From contig NC_064439.1 in NCBI RefSeq assembly GCF_023343835.1, positions 42,215,508 through 42,279,507 on the forward strand: a DNA stretch of 64,000 bases, in the 5' to 3' direction. This DNA comes from Lagopus muta. Lineage: Eukaryota; Chordata; Aves; Galliformes; Phasianidae. Every line of letters starts with the position of its first letter. Positions within the stretch are counted from its first letter, which is position 1. The notes beneath the pieces are model-generated. The model was not told the origin of the DNA and did no database searches. It was given only the letters and a program-made list of their open reading frames with translations. The translations under genes and the position numbers were made by a program. Shown here in pieces: positions 51,307 to 63,600 of the stretch.

Positions 51307-52209
51307 ATGCTGCCGCTGCTCCTGCCGGCGCTGCTGGCCGCCTGCCTGCCGCCCTGCCAGGGCTGGAGCCCCTCGGCGGCCGCCGGCGGGCAGGAGGAGC
51401 AGGAGCTCTTCTCGCCGCCTGCCAACTCCTCCTCCCGCTCCCCGGCCGGCCTCGAGATGGACCTCGACGGGGCAGCGAGCAAGGAGGACGGCGGCACCGC
51501 CAGCCCGGGCACGCCGGCGACCCCCAGCCGAGAGCCGTCCCCTTCTGCCCCCACCTCCTCGGGGCAGCAGCAGCAGCAGCAGCCGCGGCTCCAGCAGCCT
51601 CAGCTCGCCGAGGACCCGCACTGCAATATCAGCGTGCAGCGGCAGATGCTGAGCTCGCTGCTGGTGCGCTGGAGCCGCCCGCTGGGCATCCAGTGCGACC
51701 TGCTGCTCTTCTCCACCAACAGCCACGGGCGGGCCTTCTTCTCCGCCGCCTTCCACCGCGTGGGGCCGCCGCTGGTCATCGACCACCTGGGGCTGGCGGC
51801 CGGCGGCGCCCAGCAGGACTTGCGGCTGTGCGTGGGCTGCAGCTGGGTGCGGGGCCGCCGCGTCGGGCGGCTGCGGGGCTCGGCGCCCCAAGCGCAGCCT
51901 CAGCCCCAGCCCGCCGCCTCCTCGCTGTCCTACCCGCCGGCGGCCGAGCCCGGCCAGTACTGGCTGCAGGGGGAGCCGCTCAATTTCTGTTGCTTGGATT
52001 TCAGCCTGGAGGAGCTGAAGGGCGAGCCGGGCTGGCGGATGAACCGTAAGCCCATCGAGTCCACGCTGGTGGCGTGTTTCATGACTCTGGTCATCATCGT
52101 GTGGAGCGTGGCCGCCCTCATCTGGCCGGTGCCCATCATCGCCGGCTTCCTGCCCAACGGCATGGAGCAGCGCCGCAGCGCCGGCACGGCCGCCGCCGCC
52201 AGCAAGTAG
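51307..52209 (+). CDS. TMEM158: TMEM158 (Ras-induced senescence protein 1), transmembrane protein, 300 aa, single exon
   Basis: Complete uninterrupted frame of 300 residues, the same length as I recall for the mammalian protein, which is also encoded by one exon. Residues 1-19 form a hydrophobic signal peptide. Residues 20-105 are low-complexity (Pro/Ser/Gly, Q87-Q92 run) with an N-glycosylation sequon at N40. The conserved part begins at CNISVQRQM (sequon N107) and contains Cys 106, 130, 175, 178, 228 and 229, including CVGCSW and FCCLDF. A second low-complexity linker covers about 191-215. Residues 253-283 are one long hydrophobic stretch with an internal WPVP, followed by a short basic/Ala tail. 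Known of the family: single-copy vertebrate membrane protein, induced in Ras-driven senescence, brain-enriched, reported to bind the peptide BINP; biochemical role unsettled. The start has G at -3; the in-frame ATG at 51250 is cut off by TAA at 51295, so the protein cannot extend upstream. Confidence 0.96.
   Translation: MLPLLLPALLAACLPPCQGWSPSAAAGGQEEQELFSPPANSSSRSPAGLEMDLDGAASKEDGGTASPGTPATPSREPSPSAPTSSGQQQQQQPRLQQPQLAEDPHCNISVQRQMLSSLLVRWSRPLGIQCDLLLFSTNSHGRAFFSAAFHRVGPPLVIDHLGLAAGGAQQDLRLCVGCSWVRGRRVGRLRGSAPQAQPQPQPAASSLSYPPAAEPGQYWLQGEPLNFCCLDFSLEELKGEPGWRMNRKPIESTLVACFMTLVIIVWSVAALIWPVPIIAGFLPNGMEQRRSAGTAAAASK
51565..51582 (+). repeat. (CAG)6 coding microsatellite in TMEM158
   Basis: Six uninterrupted CAG triplets encode Q87-Q92 in the low-complexity stem. 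More glutamines follow in the LQQPQL segment. Pure triplet runs in coding DNA tend to vary in length between individuals and species. Confidence 0.9.
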
Positions 52210-52525
52210 CCATCCCGGGACCCCCATCGTTCGTCGTGTGCTGTGAGGGACGCGGGCGGGCCGGGCTGTGCGCGCTGCCCCTCCTGCCGCGTTTGTTCTC
52301 GTGTGTGAAGCGTGTGAAGGTGCGCTGCGCGAGCGGCCGCCGCAGGGGATCCGCTGCCCCGCGCCCCTCGGCCCCGCCGCCGCCACGACCGCATCCTGTG
52401 TGCTCGTTTTGTACCTTTAATAACCGTTTTAAATCAACTTTTTAGAAAAAAAAAAAAAAGGAAAAAAAAAGCGTTCCCCTCCAAAATCTACGCGGAAAAT
52501 AAAAGACCCTCCCGTTCAACCGCAT
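52210..52525 (+). other. TMEM158 3' UTR (inferred extent)
   Basis: About 300 nt between the TAG stop and the poly(A) signal region. The first half is GC-rich. The second half changes to an AT-rich stretch with TTTAATAAC near 52418 and an interrupted A-run at 52446-52470. The end is inferred from the AATAAA at 52498 plus the usual 10-30 nt to cleavage. Confidence 0.6.
52498..52503 (+). terminator. Canonical AATAAA poly(A) signal of TMEM158
   Basis: AATAAA lies about 290 nt after the stop codon. A T/GT-rich downstream element (TTTTTCTTTGTGTGTATG) follows at about 52542-52559, the expected arrangement for vertebrate 3'-end processing. Cleavage is expected near 52515-52525. Confidence 0.8.
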
Positions 52526-55500
52526 TTTCTGTAGTCGGCGGTTTTTCTTTGTGTGTATGAGCGCAGTCTGAGCGGGTCTTCTCGTTACTTACAGCAAGGG
52601 ACGTCTCCTGTTGGCGGGTCTAGAACTGAAGCAGTGTGTCTGTTGTTATTGCTGAAGTTGAACGAACCTTTCCCACTGTATTTCCCTGCTGAAGTAGTGT
52701 GTGTTTATTACCGAATCTCCACATTATTTGGCTTTTAATACAGAGGTTTCTTTCAAGAACCTCCTAAGACTTTTGTGAGTCTGTTTCCACCAGGATAGAC
52801 ATCAGAGTTAAGCCAACCTGTCTCCAACCTGTCCTCAAAGCTCATCTTTCCCCGTGAGAGGCTGTTAATGGGGTTGGTGGTGAAAAGGGAAGCTGTAAGC
52901 CCTTTCTGAATGGTGTTTATCGTATCTTTGCAGTAAGTTAAGGTTGTATAGCTACGTCAGGGTGAGGTGGGATGGAGAATGTCTGTTCTGGAGGTCCTCC
53001 AAGGGTATTTGCTTGGCTCGGCTCAAGCGCTATGGCTTTCTCACCAGTTAGAGGTTGGGTGGTTTTGGTCCTGGGAAGATCATTGTAAGGTCTTTGAGAC
53101 ATTCTACAAGCAGCACAGTGGTGAATCTCATCACCTCCACCAAGTGCATTCCACAACAGCAGCTCAGACCCAATGCATGTGCTGAAGGGATTGTGATGTG
53201 GTGCTTCTTTCTCAGCTCCAATTCTATAAGGTTGCTCACCTTGCACCTTGCAGTCTGTGGGGTGGAGAGTGAAGAGAAACCGCGGGTTCACAGCTAGATT
53301 GTGCAAGCGTGTAAGAAAGAAAGGTTTGCAAGATTTCTTCCCTATCCAAGCAGGCAGTTGCATAGTGTGAAGTGTCGCTTGGTGCATGCTTGGAATTCTT
53401 CAGCCTTACCAGAAGTTGTTTCACTTGCCTTAGACACAATTAGTCCAGCTGAAGTTTCTGCAATCAATATATAAGCTAAATGAGAAAGACTTGCGATAGG
53501 AATTCTCCTTCCTTTGTCAACATCAGTGTCTTTAATTTGTTGGAAACATACAAACTCACTCTGGAGGCTAATCTGGTATATTTGTAATGCTTCCTTCCCC
53601 ACGGTCTGGGTGGAAATGACTGGATGAAAAACCTGGAAGGATTGAATTTTTAGGATTCTCTTGATCAAGGACGTTTTTTTTCCTATATTTTTTAATTGAG
53701 AACAAAATAACAAAAATGCATGCTCCGTGTTTGCAATATCTGGAAGAAAATGCAGATAAAAAACAGATTGATAAACTGCCTAAATAAATGAAATCACAAT
53801 TTTAAAATCTTCCATGTCACTGTGCTACCTCAACACCCACCGTTTCTCCTGTTGATTGCATGTCCCTGGAGTAAATGTAGCCACGGGGTTCTTTGGGAAG
53901 CAGAGGGTCTGCTTGCCACAAGAAGTTTGCTTTTGACCTGTTGAAGCAAAGGGCACATTGCACTGTGTGTTCTGTCTGCATCTGAGATGAGATGCACAGA
54001 AATGCATCTTGCTGGAGTGCCATTATTTGCCTGCAATGACCTGTGTGAGATACAAGCCTTTTCATAACGAAAGGCAAGGCTACCGAGAGAATCAGGTCAT
54101 GTTAAACACCTTCCCAAAAGATAAATGCTCTGCATACTCAATAACTATTGGAAACGTGGCCGTGACAGGAAAGCATTTCGTGTTAATGAGGTGCATTTAG
54201 TCGGAGTTAACAACTCCTGCTGAAGTTGTGCTGTGGTGCATAGTACTCAAGGTTATAATCTCTTCCTGCTTATCCTGGTTTCACCGGTGATGTGCCGATG
54301 TTTTCTTTCTGAATTGCATCAGCATAAGCAAGGGAGTGATGCTGCTGTCAGGAGCAGGCAGCTTCAGTTATTAAAGGCTTTTTATTTGCTGTTCTTATAC
54401 ACCTACTAAGAACTCTAAAATTGGTACTGTGTCTTTGAACATCTGCCAACATCAGCTTGAATACAAACCGCATAAATAGGCACTGCCATTGTGGGAGGCA
54501 TTCAGGGACTACTGATCTTGGATACAAAGTGTAAAGAGCACTTCTCAGTTAAAGAATGCATTTTCCTTGGACTGCTGAAGGGTTTTGCACATCCCCTTCA
54601 CAGAGGACAGGTGTTTCTGTCCCTTGTAAGCAAGGACTGCCTGGCACAACAGAGGGCATAGAGTAATGCCTGCACCAGGCGTAGGCTGACATCTCCCAGC
54701 CTCGGCTGGCAGTGAGGTGGCAGCAGTTTCTCCTGAGGACAGTTGCACAGTTTGGCACCTGCAGCCATTCTGGAATCCTGGTGATCGCTGATGGGCCAGA
54801 GTTGACCCGGCAGTGAGTATCAGCAGCCATGGGCTGGAGTGGTTGTTGTGGAAATGCATTACACAGATAGTCGTTTTTTTCTGGGCACTGCTGTGGTGCT
54901 CCAGCATCAATCAGTAACCCTGCTTCCCAAGCTGTGGCTGTTGCTGTGCCCCTTGGTAACCACTGCTTTGGGGTAACAACAGATGGTGTCCTTTCTGTCA
55001 CTGCTTTCCTCTGCATCCATGGCAGTTTGGTCTGAATTAAACCTGGAAGATTCAAGCCCAAAGTGATGTAAAATGATACAACGCCATGCCAGCTAGCTGC
55101 AGCTTCCAACTCCAGACACTGAAATGTCTATCTATTTTCTCTTTCAGTGGCAGTGGAGTTTTACTGTCGCTTTACTGAGGATGATTCTAAGCCCTTTTTA
55201 TTCATTTGGATTTATTTTTGAAGCCTGTTGTCGGCATCAGAGCAGAGCCATCCATATATACCCCTTCATATACTCAGGGTGGACGTATGTGTACATATGT
55301 ATTCATACGTATAGATCTGAGAATTTATTCAGGTCAGAAAAAGGGTGGTGAGAAACAAATAATACTGAACAAGTTGTACTGGTTTTCCTTTACTATTTGT
55401 CTGATCGCATTCCCTGGTACATGAGCCTGACTTTATTTATGTATGTGCTTACTGGAAGGTAAGGGATACCTAGAAACAGAGGTAATTTGTCAATTTCCTT

Positions 55501-58500
55501 TTCATGTAATTCAACTAAATTGGATTATTATGTTTTCATTCCAAGAACCAGGAACTCCCTCTAGAGAGATCTTCGGCACTAGGAGGTACTCAATGGCTCA
55601 AATGCTGCTGTTAAGACTGCCATACTTTTATGTCCTCTGTATTCTGACACCAGAAATATGTTTCTCTTTCTCACATATTTGCTTAGTTCTGTTTTATAGG
55701 TATATTAGAAGCATAGAGATGAATATTAGTTTTGACATGGATACAGTTTTGGTGTTATTCGGTTTCACACGCATTCCCATGATAAAAAGATGAAGATGTC
55801 ATGCAGTGCAATTGCAGTTGTATATTATGTAAGTATACTGCAGTTCAATAGGTATTTACTAATCAAGAGCAGTTTCTATATGTCAGGATATATGTGAATG
55901 TTTGGGGCACTGATATCCATATTTGGGTAAAGATGAGAACTGTCGTTTCTTCAGTTCATTAGTGCTTTCAGTGATTAACATGCGCTGCAACACTACCATT
56001 TGTGCAGTAAATATTACTCAGTGTGAGTAAGGGCTACTGAACCAGGCCCTAAAAATTTTAATTAAATGCCTTGCTTGTCTGAGTAAGTATTATTCATCGT
56101 GACCTCAGCTTGCTGAATAGAAGTGTCCTCAGGGCCGACATTACACGATCCCAGGGGCTGAACAAAAGCCCAGTGAAATCAAATGATGAAGTTAATTGAA
56201 ATTTGCTATGACTAAAGATCAGAGTCTATTTTAAAGATGTGTATCTAGATGCAAAAGTAGGTAGTGCCTTGTTGTTCCTCCCTGTTTCTTACACACATCG
56301 TTTCTAAGTAAGTCTAAAGCTGGGATTTCTTGGTACAGTGTAAAGCTTTGCTGGTTGGAAAATCAGCTTCTTTCTGAAGCTGGTTTGAAAATGCCAATGG
56401 TTTTTCAATGCATTTCATTGAGTAAATGTCACTTTCTTTCACAGCGTATTTCAGGGAAAGGCCTTGATTTTTCAAAGAAATGCTCCACGATTATGGGGAG
56501 ATATGGGAACATCCGATCACAAACAATCAGATTTAAAAGCATAAATAATCTTTTAAAGCTGTAACTCACATTTAAAAGCATGTTTTAAGACAAAAACATT
56601 GTTTTCTATTTTTCCTTCCAAACTAGAGTATCTCTGGGAAGATCAGAAGTACATATGAGTCAAAAGTGATTTTGTGAGAAGAAAGATACTTTTGTAATCC
56701 TCTATTTGTAAGCTGTTCTAATCACAGCATTCTCTCCAGTGATCAATGACAGATGAAGAACTGCATTTCTTGATGCTCCTTTGTAATAATTCAGGCTTAA
56801 TGAGTGTTCCAAACTTTTGCAAATTAAAAAATAATCGTAATCTAGCTTAGCCTGTTTGTTTGGTTCTCTTCTGTATGGCAAGGGAGGGAGCAGACTGCAG
56901 TAACATTTGGGATTTACTAGAGATGTCTGCATCGTGTTTAATTAGATTTGTAGCCAAATTAGATCTCACAAACCAAACATGTTCCAATAGTCATCAGTAT
57001 AACAATCAGAGGGGTCTGTTGATGTGCTCGTTGGCAAAGCCAGTCACCAAAACCTTACTTCTGATTTGGGCTTTCTTGATGTGTCAACAAGCTACTGGTG
57101 TCAAAATAAAAGTGTGAGATTCAAATATCCTGTGAAACTCCCTGTGTTTCTCTGTGTTTGACTTGTTCTTAACTTTCATGGAAAAACACCTGATTAATGA
57201 AGCGAATTGTAGATCAGTGCTGCTCTGAACCAGTGTATTTACAGGGGGTGTGAAGTTAAATTATGTTTTTTGTTCCTTGTATGATGAGACTTGCTAGAAG
57301 CAGTGGGACCTTACCTTGCTGGTGTCATTCTGGGTGTTGCTAAGCAACATGAAGTGGTTAAAATGAAGATGCAGAAGAACACCGAAAAATAAAGGAAACC
57401 AAGAAATAGAAGCATATAAAAATGAGTAAACGTGCCAGTGCATTCTGCAAACAAGTTGAGAAATACCAACTAGGGAAAAACAGCAATTAAGATAATAGTG
57501 CAAAAAGGGAATGAAGAGCTTGATTCCGTGCTTTGTATTCTATCAAAATGTTCAGTGTTTTACCTGAAGAATGGACTGCAGTTTTGGCCAAGTGACAAAA
57601 ATGATGGTGAAAGAAAATAGGAACCTGTGAAGAACTGGGAGACTAAAGGAAAATTAGGGGTGGAACCTCCGTACTGTAGATAAAAAGAGGAAAGAAATCA
57701 CTCTAGATATTGCTGGAAACCATACAGCAAAATGGCAAGGCACTCTCTTGCTCACACTCTCCAGTCTAGCATTCTTCAGATGTTCTCTGAAGTTGTAAGG
57801 AAAACGTGCTAAATGCTGTTTTTATTGAATATGTAAGTTTCTTGCATCACATCTTGCTTTGATCCATGACAGGCATGTGTTTCTTTTGTCCAGCACAAGA
57901 ATGCTCACTAGAATTATCTTAAAGTTTTTCACTTGAACTGAAATAGTGCTGGTGTGCCTGTATTTCCCAGGCCAGACCAGTGCTGTTGACTAGACTACAT
58001 GCTGGTATGCTGTTTATGGCATGTTGATGATCTGTATTGCAAGTATCTCATCACTCATGTATTTGAAAGAATGCTTACTTTATCTTCATTTCTTATAGTC
58101 AGTCTACCCTGAGTTTCACTCAGTTTTTTCTTCTGTCATTGAAAATAAATCATTCTCAAGATCTGCTCCTTCTTATTTACTTATTTATTGACTGCAGTGC
58201 AGGATGCACCTCATCCTTCTCTCTCTTCTAACCAAGCACAGGTATCTCCCACCTTGAGAAAGCCCTGCACAGCCAGAGAAACAGTGATCTCACTTAGAAG
58301 AGCACCAACAAGAAAAGCTGCACTGAGCTCAGGCACGCACGTACAGTGTCAGAAACACTACGTTTCAGTTGAAGCTTGAATTCTGCAGAAGCGGAAGGCC
58401 CTTGCATGGATGATAGTACATGGAAGAATTATACAAACAGAGGGATTCTGCCAGTGCTGGTCCAGCAGCATTCTGGCTTTATTGGTGTGTGACTCCAGCC

Positions 58501-59322
58501 AGGACAACACGCTGCAGCCCTCCTCTTATGAAGTGATATGTATCTACAATTCAGGCTGATGTCTGTGCGCGCTCAAGCCTTCTGAAAACAGCAAGTCTGT
58601 CTGTCTCTGTTTCTCTATCTGTAGAGGAAACAATATTCACCCTTCTCAGACTGTGAATGGATTAATTTGCTGAATCCCATATGGCATTTTGAGCATGCAA
58701 AGGACAATAAAAATGCAAAACATGACCATGATTTTATTCCTGCCCTGTTCTTTTTCTCACTGAAGAACAATGTTTCAGCCTCAAGTTGTTAAATTAATTC
58801 CACACATTTTTATCCACAATTTAGCCAGGCAATAGCTGTGCTCTGGAAATGCTTTTCCCACTGAAAGGTGCTGCTGTGAGATGATATATTAAAAACAAGT
58901 CATTACTACATGATGAATGTTACTGGAAGAGATTCTCATTAATCCACAAGTATATGAAAGAATCCCCCAATGTGCATGAAACACTTTCTAGGAGGTAAAT
59001 ATATGAAAAAAATGGTGTGGAGGTAGCTTGCAGAGATTTAATCATGGGGCTATTTCATTTCTTTTCTTGCACTACTTGTTTCATCAGTTTCTCTGGGGAA
59101 TGTCAGTTGAGCCTAATTATGCCAGCAATATAGTTGCTTCTAAATGGAAACTGGAAACTGTTTTCTTCAGGCAATACATACCATGAATTCTTCAATTTTT
59201 TTCTTTTCCTCCAGGACATGTAAAACACTTAACAATGTCAGGGCAAATCATTTTCATAACACAGAGAAACCCACTTTTGGAACATGAGCATCTCCAATTC
59301 CGTCTTGCAGTACCCTATATTT
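52526..59322. other. Unique intergenic sequence downstream of TMEM158
   Basis: Nearly 7 kb with no recognisable gene, CpG island or interspersed repeat. Frames such as 52938-53387 (minus, 149 codons), 54549-55109 (minus, 186 codons) and 55443-55793 (+, 116 codons) lack domains. The mammalian neighbour on this side, CDCP1, is not seen here. Confidence 0.45.
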
Positions 59323-59820
59323 TCATAGAATGAATCACAGCACAGTAGAATGGCCTGGGTTGAAAAGGAGCACAATGCTCATCCAGTTCCAACCCCCTGC
59401 TATGTGCAGGGCTGCCAACCACCAGACCAGGCTGCCCAGAGCCACATCCAGCCTGGCCTTGAATGCCTCCAGGGATGGGGCATCCACAGCCTCCTTAGGC
59501 AACCTGTGCCAGTGCCTCACCACCCTCTGTGTGAAAAACTTCCTCCTAATATCTAACCTGAACATCTCCTATCTCGGTTTAAAACCATTCCCCCTTGTCC
59601 TGTCACTATCAACCCTTGTAAAGAACCCTCGTTCTCCCTCCTGTTTATACGCTCCCTTCAAGTATTGGAAGGCCACAACGAGGTCTTCCCAGCACCTTGC
59701 CTTCTGCAAGCTAAACAAGCCTAGTTCCCTCAGCCCTTCTTCATAGGAGGGGTTCTCCAGCCCTCTGATCATCTTAGTGGCCCTCCTCTGCTCCAAGAGC
59801 TCTGCATCTGTCCTGTGCTT
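59323..59820 (-). repeat. CR1 retrotransposon fragment, ~0.5 kb
   Basis: TCATAGAATGAATCACAG tail, then the conserved 3' region up to the CTCCAAGAGCTCTGCATC phrase. Minus-strand frames at 59335-59565 and 59569-59796 encode consecutive pieces of the ORF2 C-terminus (RDLRELGLFSL-like, then FRLDIRRKFFTQRVVRHWHRLP), separated by a stop. Confidence 0.95.
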
Positions 59821-60079
59821 TCCCCAAGTCTGAGAGTTCCGACACTACCCCTCTAACTGTAAGGAGCACTTAGTGGCTAAGAGCGTGAAGACAGAGGCCT
59901 CATTCCTTCTCCAGCCATGCATGGCCTTTCCTTCTCTCCCTGGAAGAACAATTACAGTGGATATTACTGTGAATAAATTTACAGCAGCTCCAAACAACAG
60001 TTTCTCACAAAAGCTAGTGCATCTGTGCTGGTCACAGCTTATGGCATCCTGACCTGCATCAGAAATAGTGTGGCCATCA

Positions 60080-60612
60080 GGACTAGGACAGTGGTTGTCC
60101 CTCTGCATGCAATAAGCACTGTGTTCAGTTTTGGGCTCCTCACTTCAGGAAGGATTTGAGTTGCTCAGGTGTGTGCAGAGAAGAGCAATAAAGCTGATGA
60201 AAGGACAAGAAAACAAGATATGTGAGGAGCAGCTGAAGCAATTGGGGCTGTTCAGTCTGGAGAAGAGGAGGCTGAAGGGAGACCTCATTGCTCTCTACAG
60301 CTGCCTGAAAGGAGTCTATGTTAAGGTGGATATCAGTCTCTTTTCTCAGGTGACAAGTGATAGGGTGCGAGGAAGTTCTGAAGTTAGGTCAGAGGAGGTT
60401 TAGCTCAGATATCAGAAAGAATTTCTTCATGGAAGGCATTGGAACCTGCTGCCCAGGGAAGTGCCGGAGTCCCTGTTCTGAATGCACTTGAGAGACGTGG
60501 AGATGGTGCCTAGGGACAAGGTTTAGTTGTGGAAACTGGCAAGTAAGGTTAATGGATGAACTTGATGATCTTGAAAGTCTTTTCCAACATAGTTTATTTC
60601 AGGATTCTACGT
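60080..60612 (+). repeat. CR1 retrotransposon fragment
   Basis: GTTCAGTTTTGGGCTCCTCAC, GGCTGTTCAGTCTGGAGAAGAGG and a degraded GATGATCTTGAAAGTCTTTTCCAAC end. The + frame at 60131-60403 holds an ORF2 remnant (LGLFSLEKRRLKGDLIALY). Same subfamily as the copy at 29685. A small deletion removes the CCGCACCTC-type phrase near 60110. Confidence 0.93.
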
Positions 60613-63600
60613 ACTGATATCTTTAATGTGTGAGAGAATTTTCTAGGCCCTTTTGGTGCGTTCTATAATTTTTTTTCCAGTGTTTTACTATGAAAAGTTA
60701 TTGATACTGCCTTGGGAATGCTCCTATGCCATGCAGATAGAATATAATTCCATAGGATTTGCTCTAGCTACAGCGGTGTGAGAGTGGATTCCCCTGACAA
60801 ATGTAATGCCAGTTCTTAATTGGAGACTTACATCCTCTCATCCCGGCATTGCGATCGTAACACTCACATGCACTAGTCCATGCTGCTTTGAAGCAGAGGG
60901 ATGCTGCTCTCATTTTCTTCCTACGACTGGAATGTTTTTGTGCCTATGGCAGTGTAGCGTTCCTGTCCCTGAGTTCAGCCAGTGAGACTGATAATGGCTC
61001 TGCCCAATGCTAACTGAAGTTCAGTGGGTGGAATGGGTCACAGCGATTTACTCTCCTCCCACTGCTAAATACAGAAAGAAAACAACATTGGCTAATCTTT
61101 TTCCCTACATGTGCAGGGCACAGTGAAGCAGACATCAGTGGCTTTGCCATTATAAGAAAAACAAAAGTCCTGAAGCATAAACTCTGAATGAATTGGTTTT
61201 TTAAAAATAAATCTGAGAACTGTGCATGCAGCTCCTGCAGATTGCCATGAGAACAGCCCCAGCATAGCTCTAATTGGAAGGTCTTTTACCATAGTGACAG
61301 GAATATGATCACTTTTTGAACATTTCCTAATTAAGTTCATCAGATAATCTATGATTCAGCTGAAAACAGCACTATTTTTAGTATCTTCTTGGCTGTCATA
61401 TTGTCTCTATTGCTATCTTTCTTCTATCATATAAAAAACGTAGTGAGAAGCCTATGGTAATGAATAACAGAAGTTAAGGTCATTTCCAATTAAAAAGCTG
61501 CTTAAATTCCCAGTTAAGTCATTCTAACTCTGATATTCATGGAACTGGTAAGCTGGAAAATATGAAAGAGTTAATCAGGTCTGTAATACATTCAAATATC
61601 AAAATCCTCAGTGTGGAGGACTGCAGGTTGGCTGTAGCAACAGAGAACATTTATGCCAAGATTCTCAGCATGTGCTGTCTGCTGTTATTTGGCAAATGAT
61701 AGTTATTCTTAGCTACTTCCCAATTTTTTCCAGTCCCATATTCACAATAAAACCAAATATTCATGAGAATGTGTATGAATTCCTCAATGATAAAAGCATA
61801 CTTTATCTATATGCTTGTCTGGAGTATTAGAGTTAAAAAAAGTCCCAAACATTTTCTCCCTTAGCACATCTTTATTTTCTTTCTTTCCTACAGCTGCTCT
61901 ACTGCCTGTTTTTGCTCAGTATGCTTACAGGTTGTGGTTATTTAGGCAGCAGTGTAATATGTGAGCAAAAAACTTGCTACAGGCAATGCTAATCCTTCTA
62001 GGCTTGGAGCTCGCACATGAGCAAAGAGTGATGAAGGTTTCCTTACACTGACTGCAGTGAGTGAAGTGTGGAGCAAAGGAATTCACAAAAGAATTAAAAC
62101 TTTGTGTACTGCAGTGATTTGAAGAAATGGATATTTCATCATCAGTTATAAAGCACTGAGTCTGGATGCAGTGTAAGGAAAGGAGGATGCACCAGCTCCT
62201 CTGTTTTCAACACAATCTATTTGCCATTCTATTGGCCATTGGCTATTTGGCTTTTAGCCCCTGCCACAACTTCATGGTTCCCTCTTTTCACTGACCAATG
62301 CACAGAATTCTCCATGCACAGTGATTTTGAACAAAGGCACGCTCCCATCATGTCTCACTGCATATCTTGAATGCTCTTCTTTCCAGGCTTCTGTTGGAAG
62401 ATGAAGACAAAATAAACCAGCTATTGCTGTTGTCCTCACAGAAGACCCCATTCCTGGCCGATGTGGCAACTTCACTTAATGCTGTTAGGTGAGAGCTGCT
62501 CATGACCAAAGGTCTGAGAGATTAGCACTAATACAACTGATATCTTAATTTAGCAGTGCATTTGGTTATAGTCTTTCTGCACAGATATTTTATGCCTCAT
62601 GTTATTAATAACCACTTATTGTATCTGATTAGGTTATGCTTATGTGTAGAATATGCAGAAAATACTATTTAAAAAACAAGCCACATCTTGTTCTAAAGGC
62701 CAAAGTTGCAATCAGATTACCATCTTCACATTAAAAACTGAAAGACAAAAAAGAAGCAAAAACTGTGTGAGACATATAGCAAAAGCCTGTGTTTGAATAA
62801 TAACTAATAACTGCAGACAGTCGTGGTGAAAATTGGATCTCTGCTATGAGCAACAAAATATCTTGATGGTAACATGATTCACACAGAGCTGCTCTGTGAG
62901 AAGAAAAAAAAAAGAAGAAAAAAAGAGAGGATATTACTATAGATTTTGCAAAAGCTAGCATGAATGCCCTCTTTTTAGAGCTCAGTCAGCCTGTTCTGAT
63001 GGGCATGACTCAATATCTACAGCCACGGCCCCAGCAGTGTGCCCTCCACTCTGTCCCATGCCTGCTCACAGTCGGCTGCAGTCAGTCCCTAAACCCTGGA
63101 CTGTTCTCAGGGCTGCTGGGCTGCCTCTCAGTCTGGTTGGGTTTCACTTCTCTTGGCCCCTCAGCTCTCATGGGCTCGAACTATCTTTTCAGATGGGAGA
63201 CCTGGAGATGAAAAGATTTGTGTCTTCAGTCCAAATAGCTGAACCTCTGTCCAAACTTGTCAAGACTCTCTGTAGGGATTCATTTTGGGGGTAAACAGTT
63301 CACAAAGTTAAAAGGAGCAAGCACAACGTTTAGGCAGGCCGCTACAACTAAAGTGTGTGAGTTCTCTTAAAGTACAGTGAGGAAGAATGGGACTGAATAC
63401 AACCTGTACTTTTAGGGGACTCAGATCCTCACAGATACGCAGGTACGTGCAGGGTGTATCCGTGTTCGTTGCTCAGAGCTGGGGACTTGCTTTAGCAGCA
63501 GTGGATTTATGATATAAACACACTGTCTGATGGTGCTATCAAATTCTGGCCTGTGCAAAATGAACAAGAATGTCTCATTGATAGGTTAGATCACAGAAAT

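Larger units (their letters stand above)
50540..52420. promoter_or_regulatory. CpG island covering TMEM158 promoter, 5' UTR and CDS
   Basis: GC content and CpG density rise abruptly near 50.54 kb and fall after about 52.42 kb, unlike the AT-leaning DNA on both sides. The island extends about 750 bp upstream of the TMEM158 start and covers the whole coding region. I see no TATA box at a suitable distance, which fits a CpG-island promoter with dispersed initiation. The extreme GC content produces long stop-free frames on both strands, and these should not be read as genes. Confidence 0.9.

Noticed and set aside
50751..52049. 432-codon open + frame spanning the TMEM158 promoter and CDS
   Set aside because: It is an out-of-phase frame kept open by extreme GC content: composition is Ala/Pro/Arg/Gly with no domain, and it overlaps a conserved gene in another frame.
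51202..52386. 394-codon antisense frame over TMEM158
   Set aside because: Reverse-strand shadow of the GC-rich coding region, low-complexity composition, no independent promoter or poly(A) signal.
54549..55109. 186-codon minus frame downstream of TMEM158
   Set aside because: No recognisable domain, no CpG promoter, no clear splice sites and mixed composition; the ATG-to-stop length can occur by chance in 64 kb. A protein search would settle it.
59330..59746. 138-codon + frame
   Set aside because: Antisense shadow of the CR1 copy at 59323-59820.
59323..60612. Segmental duplication with 28891-30345 because both carry CR1(-) then CR1(+)
   Set aside because: Sequences between and flanking the repeats are not visibly similar and the spacer lengths differ; independent insertions are simpler.
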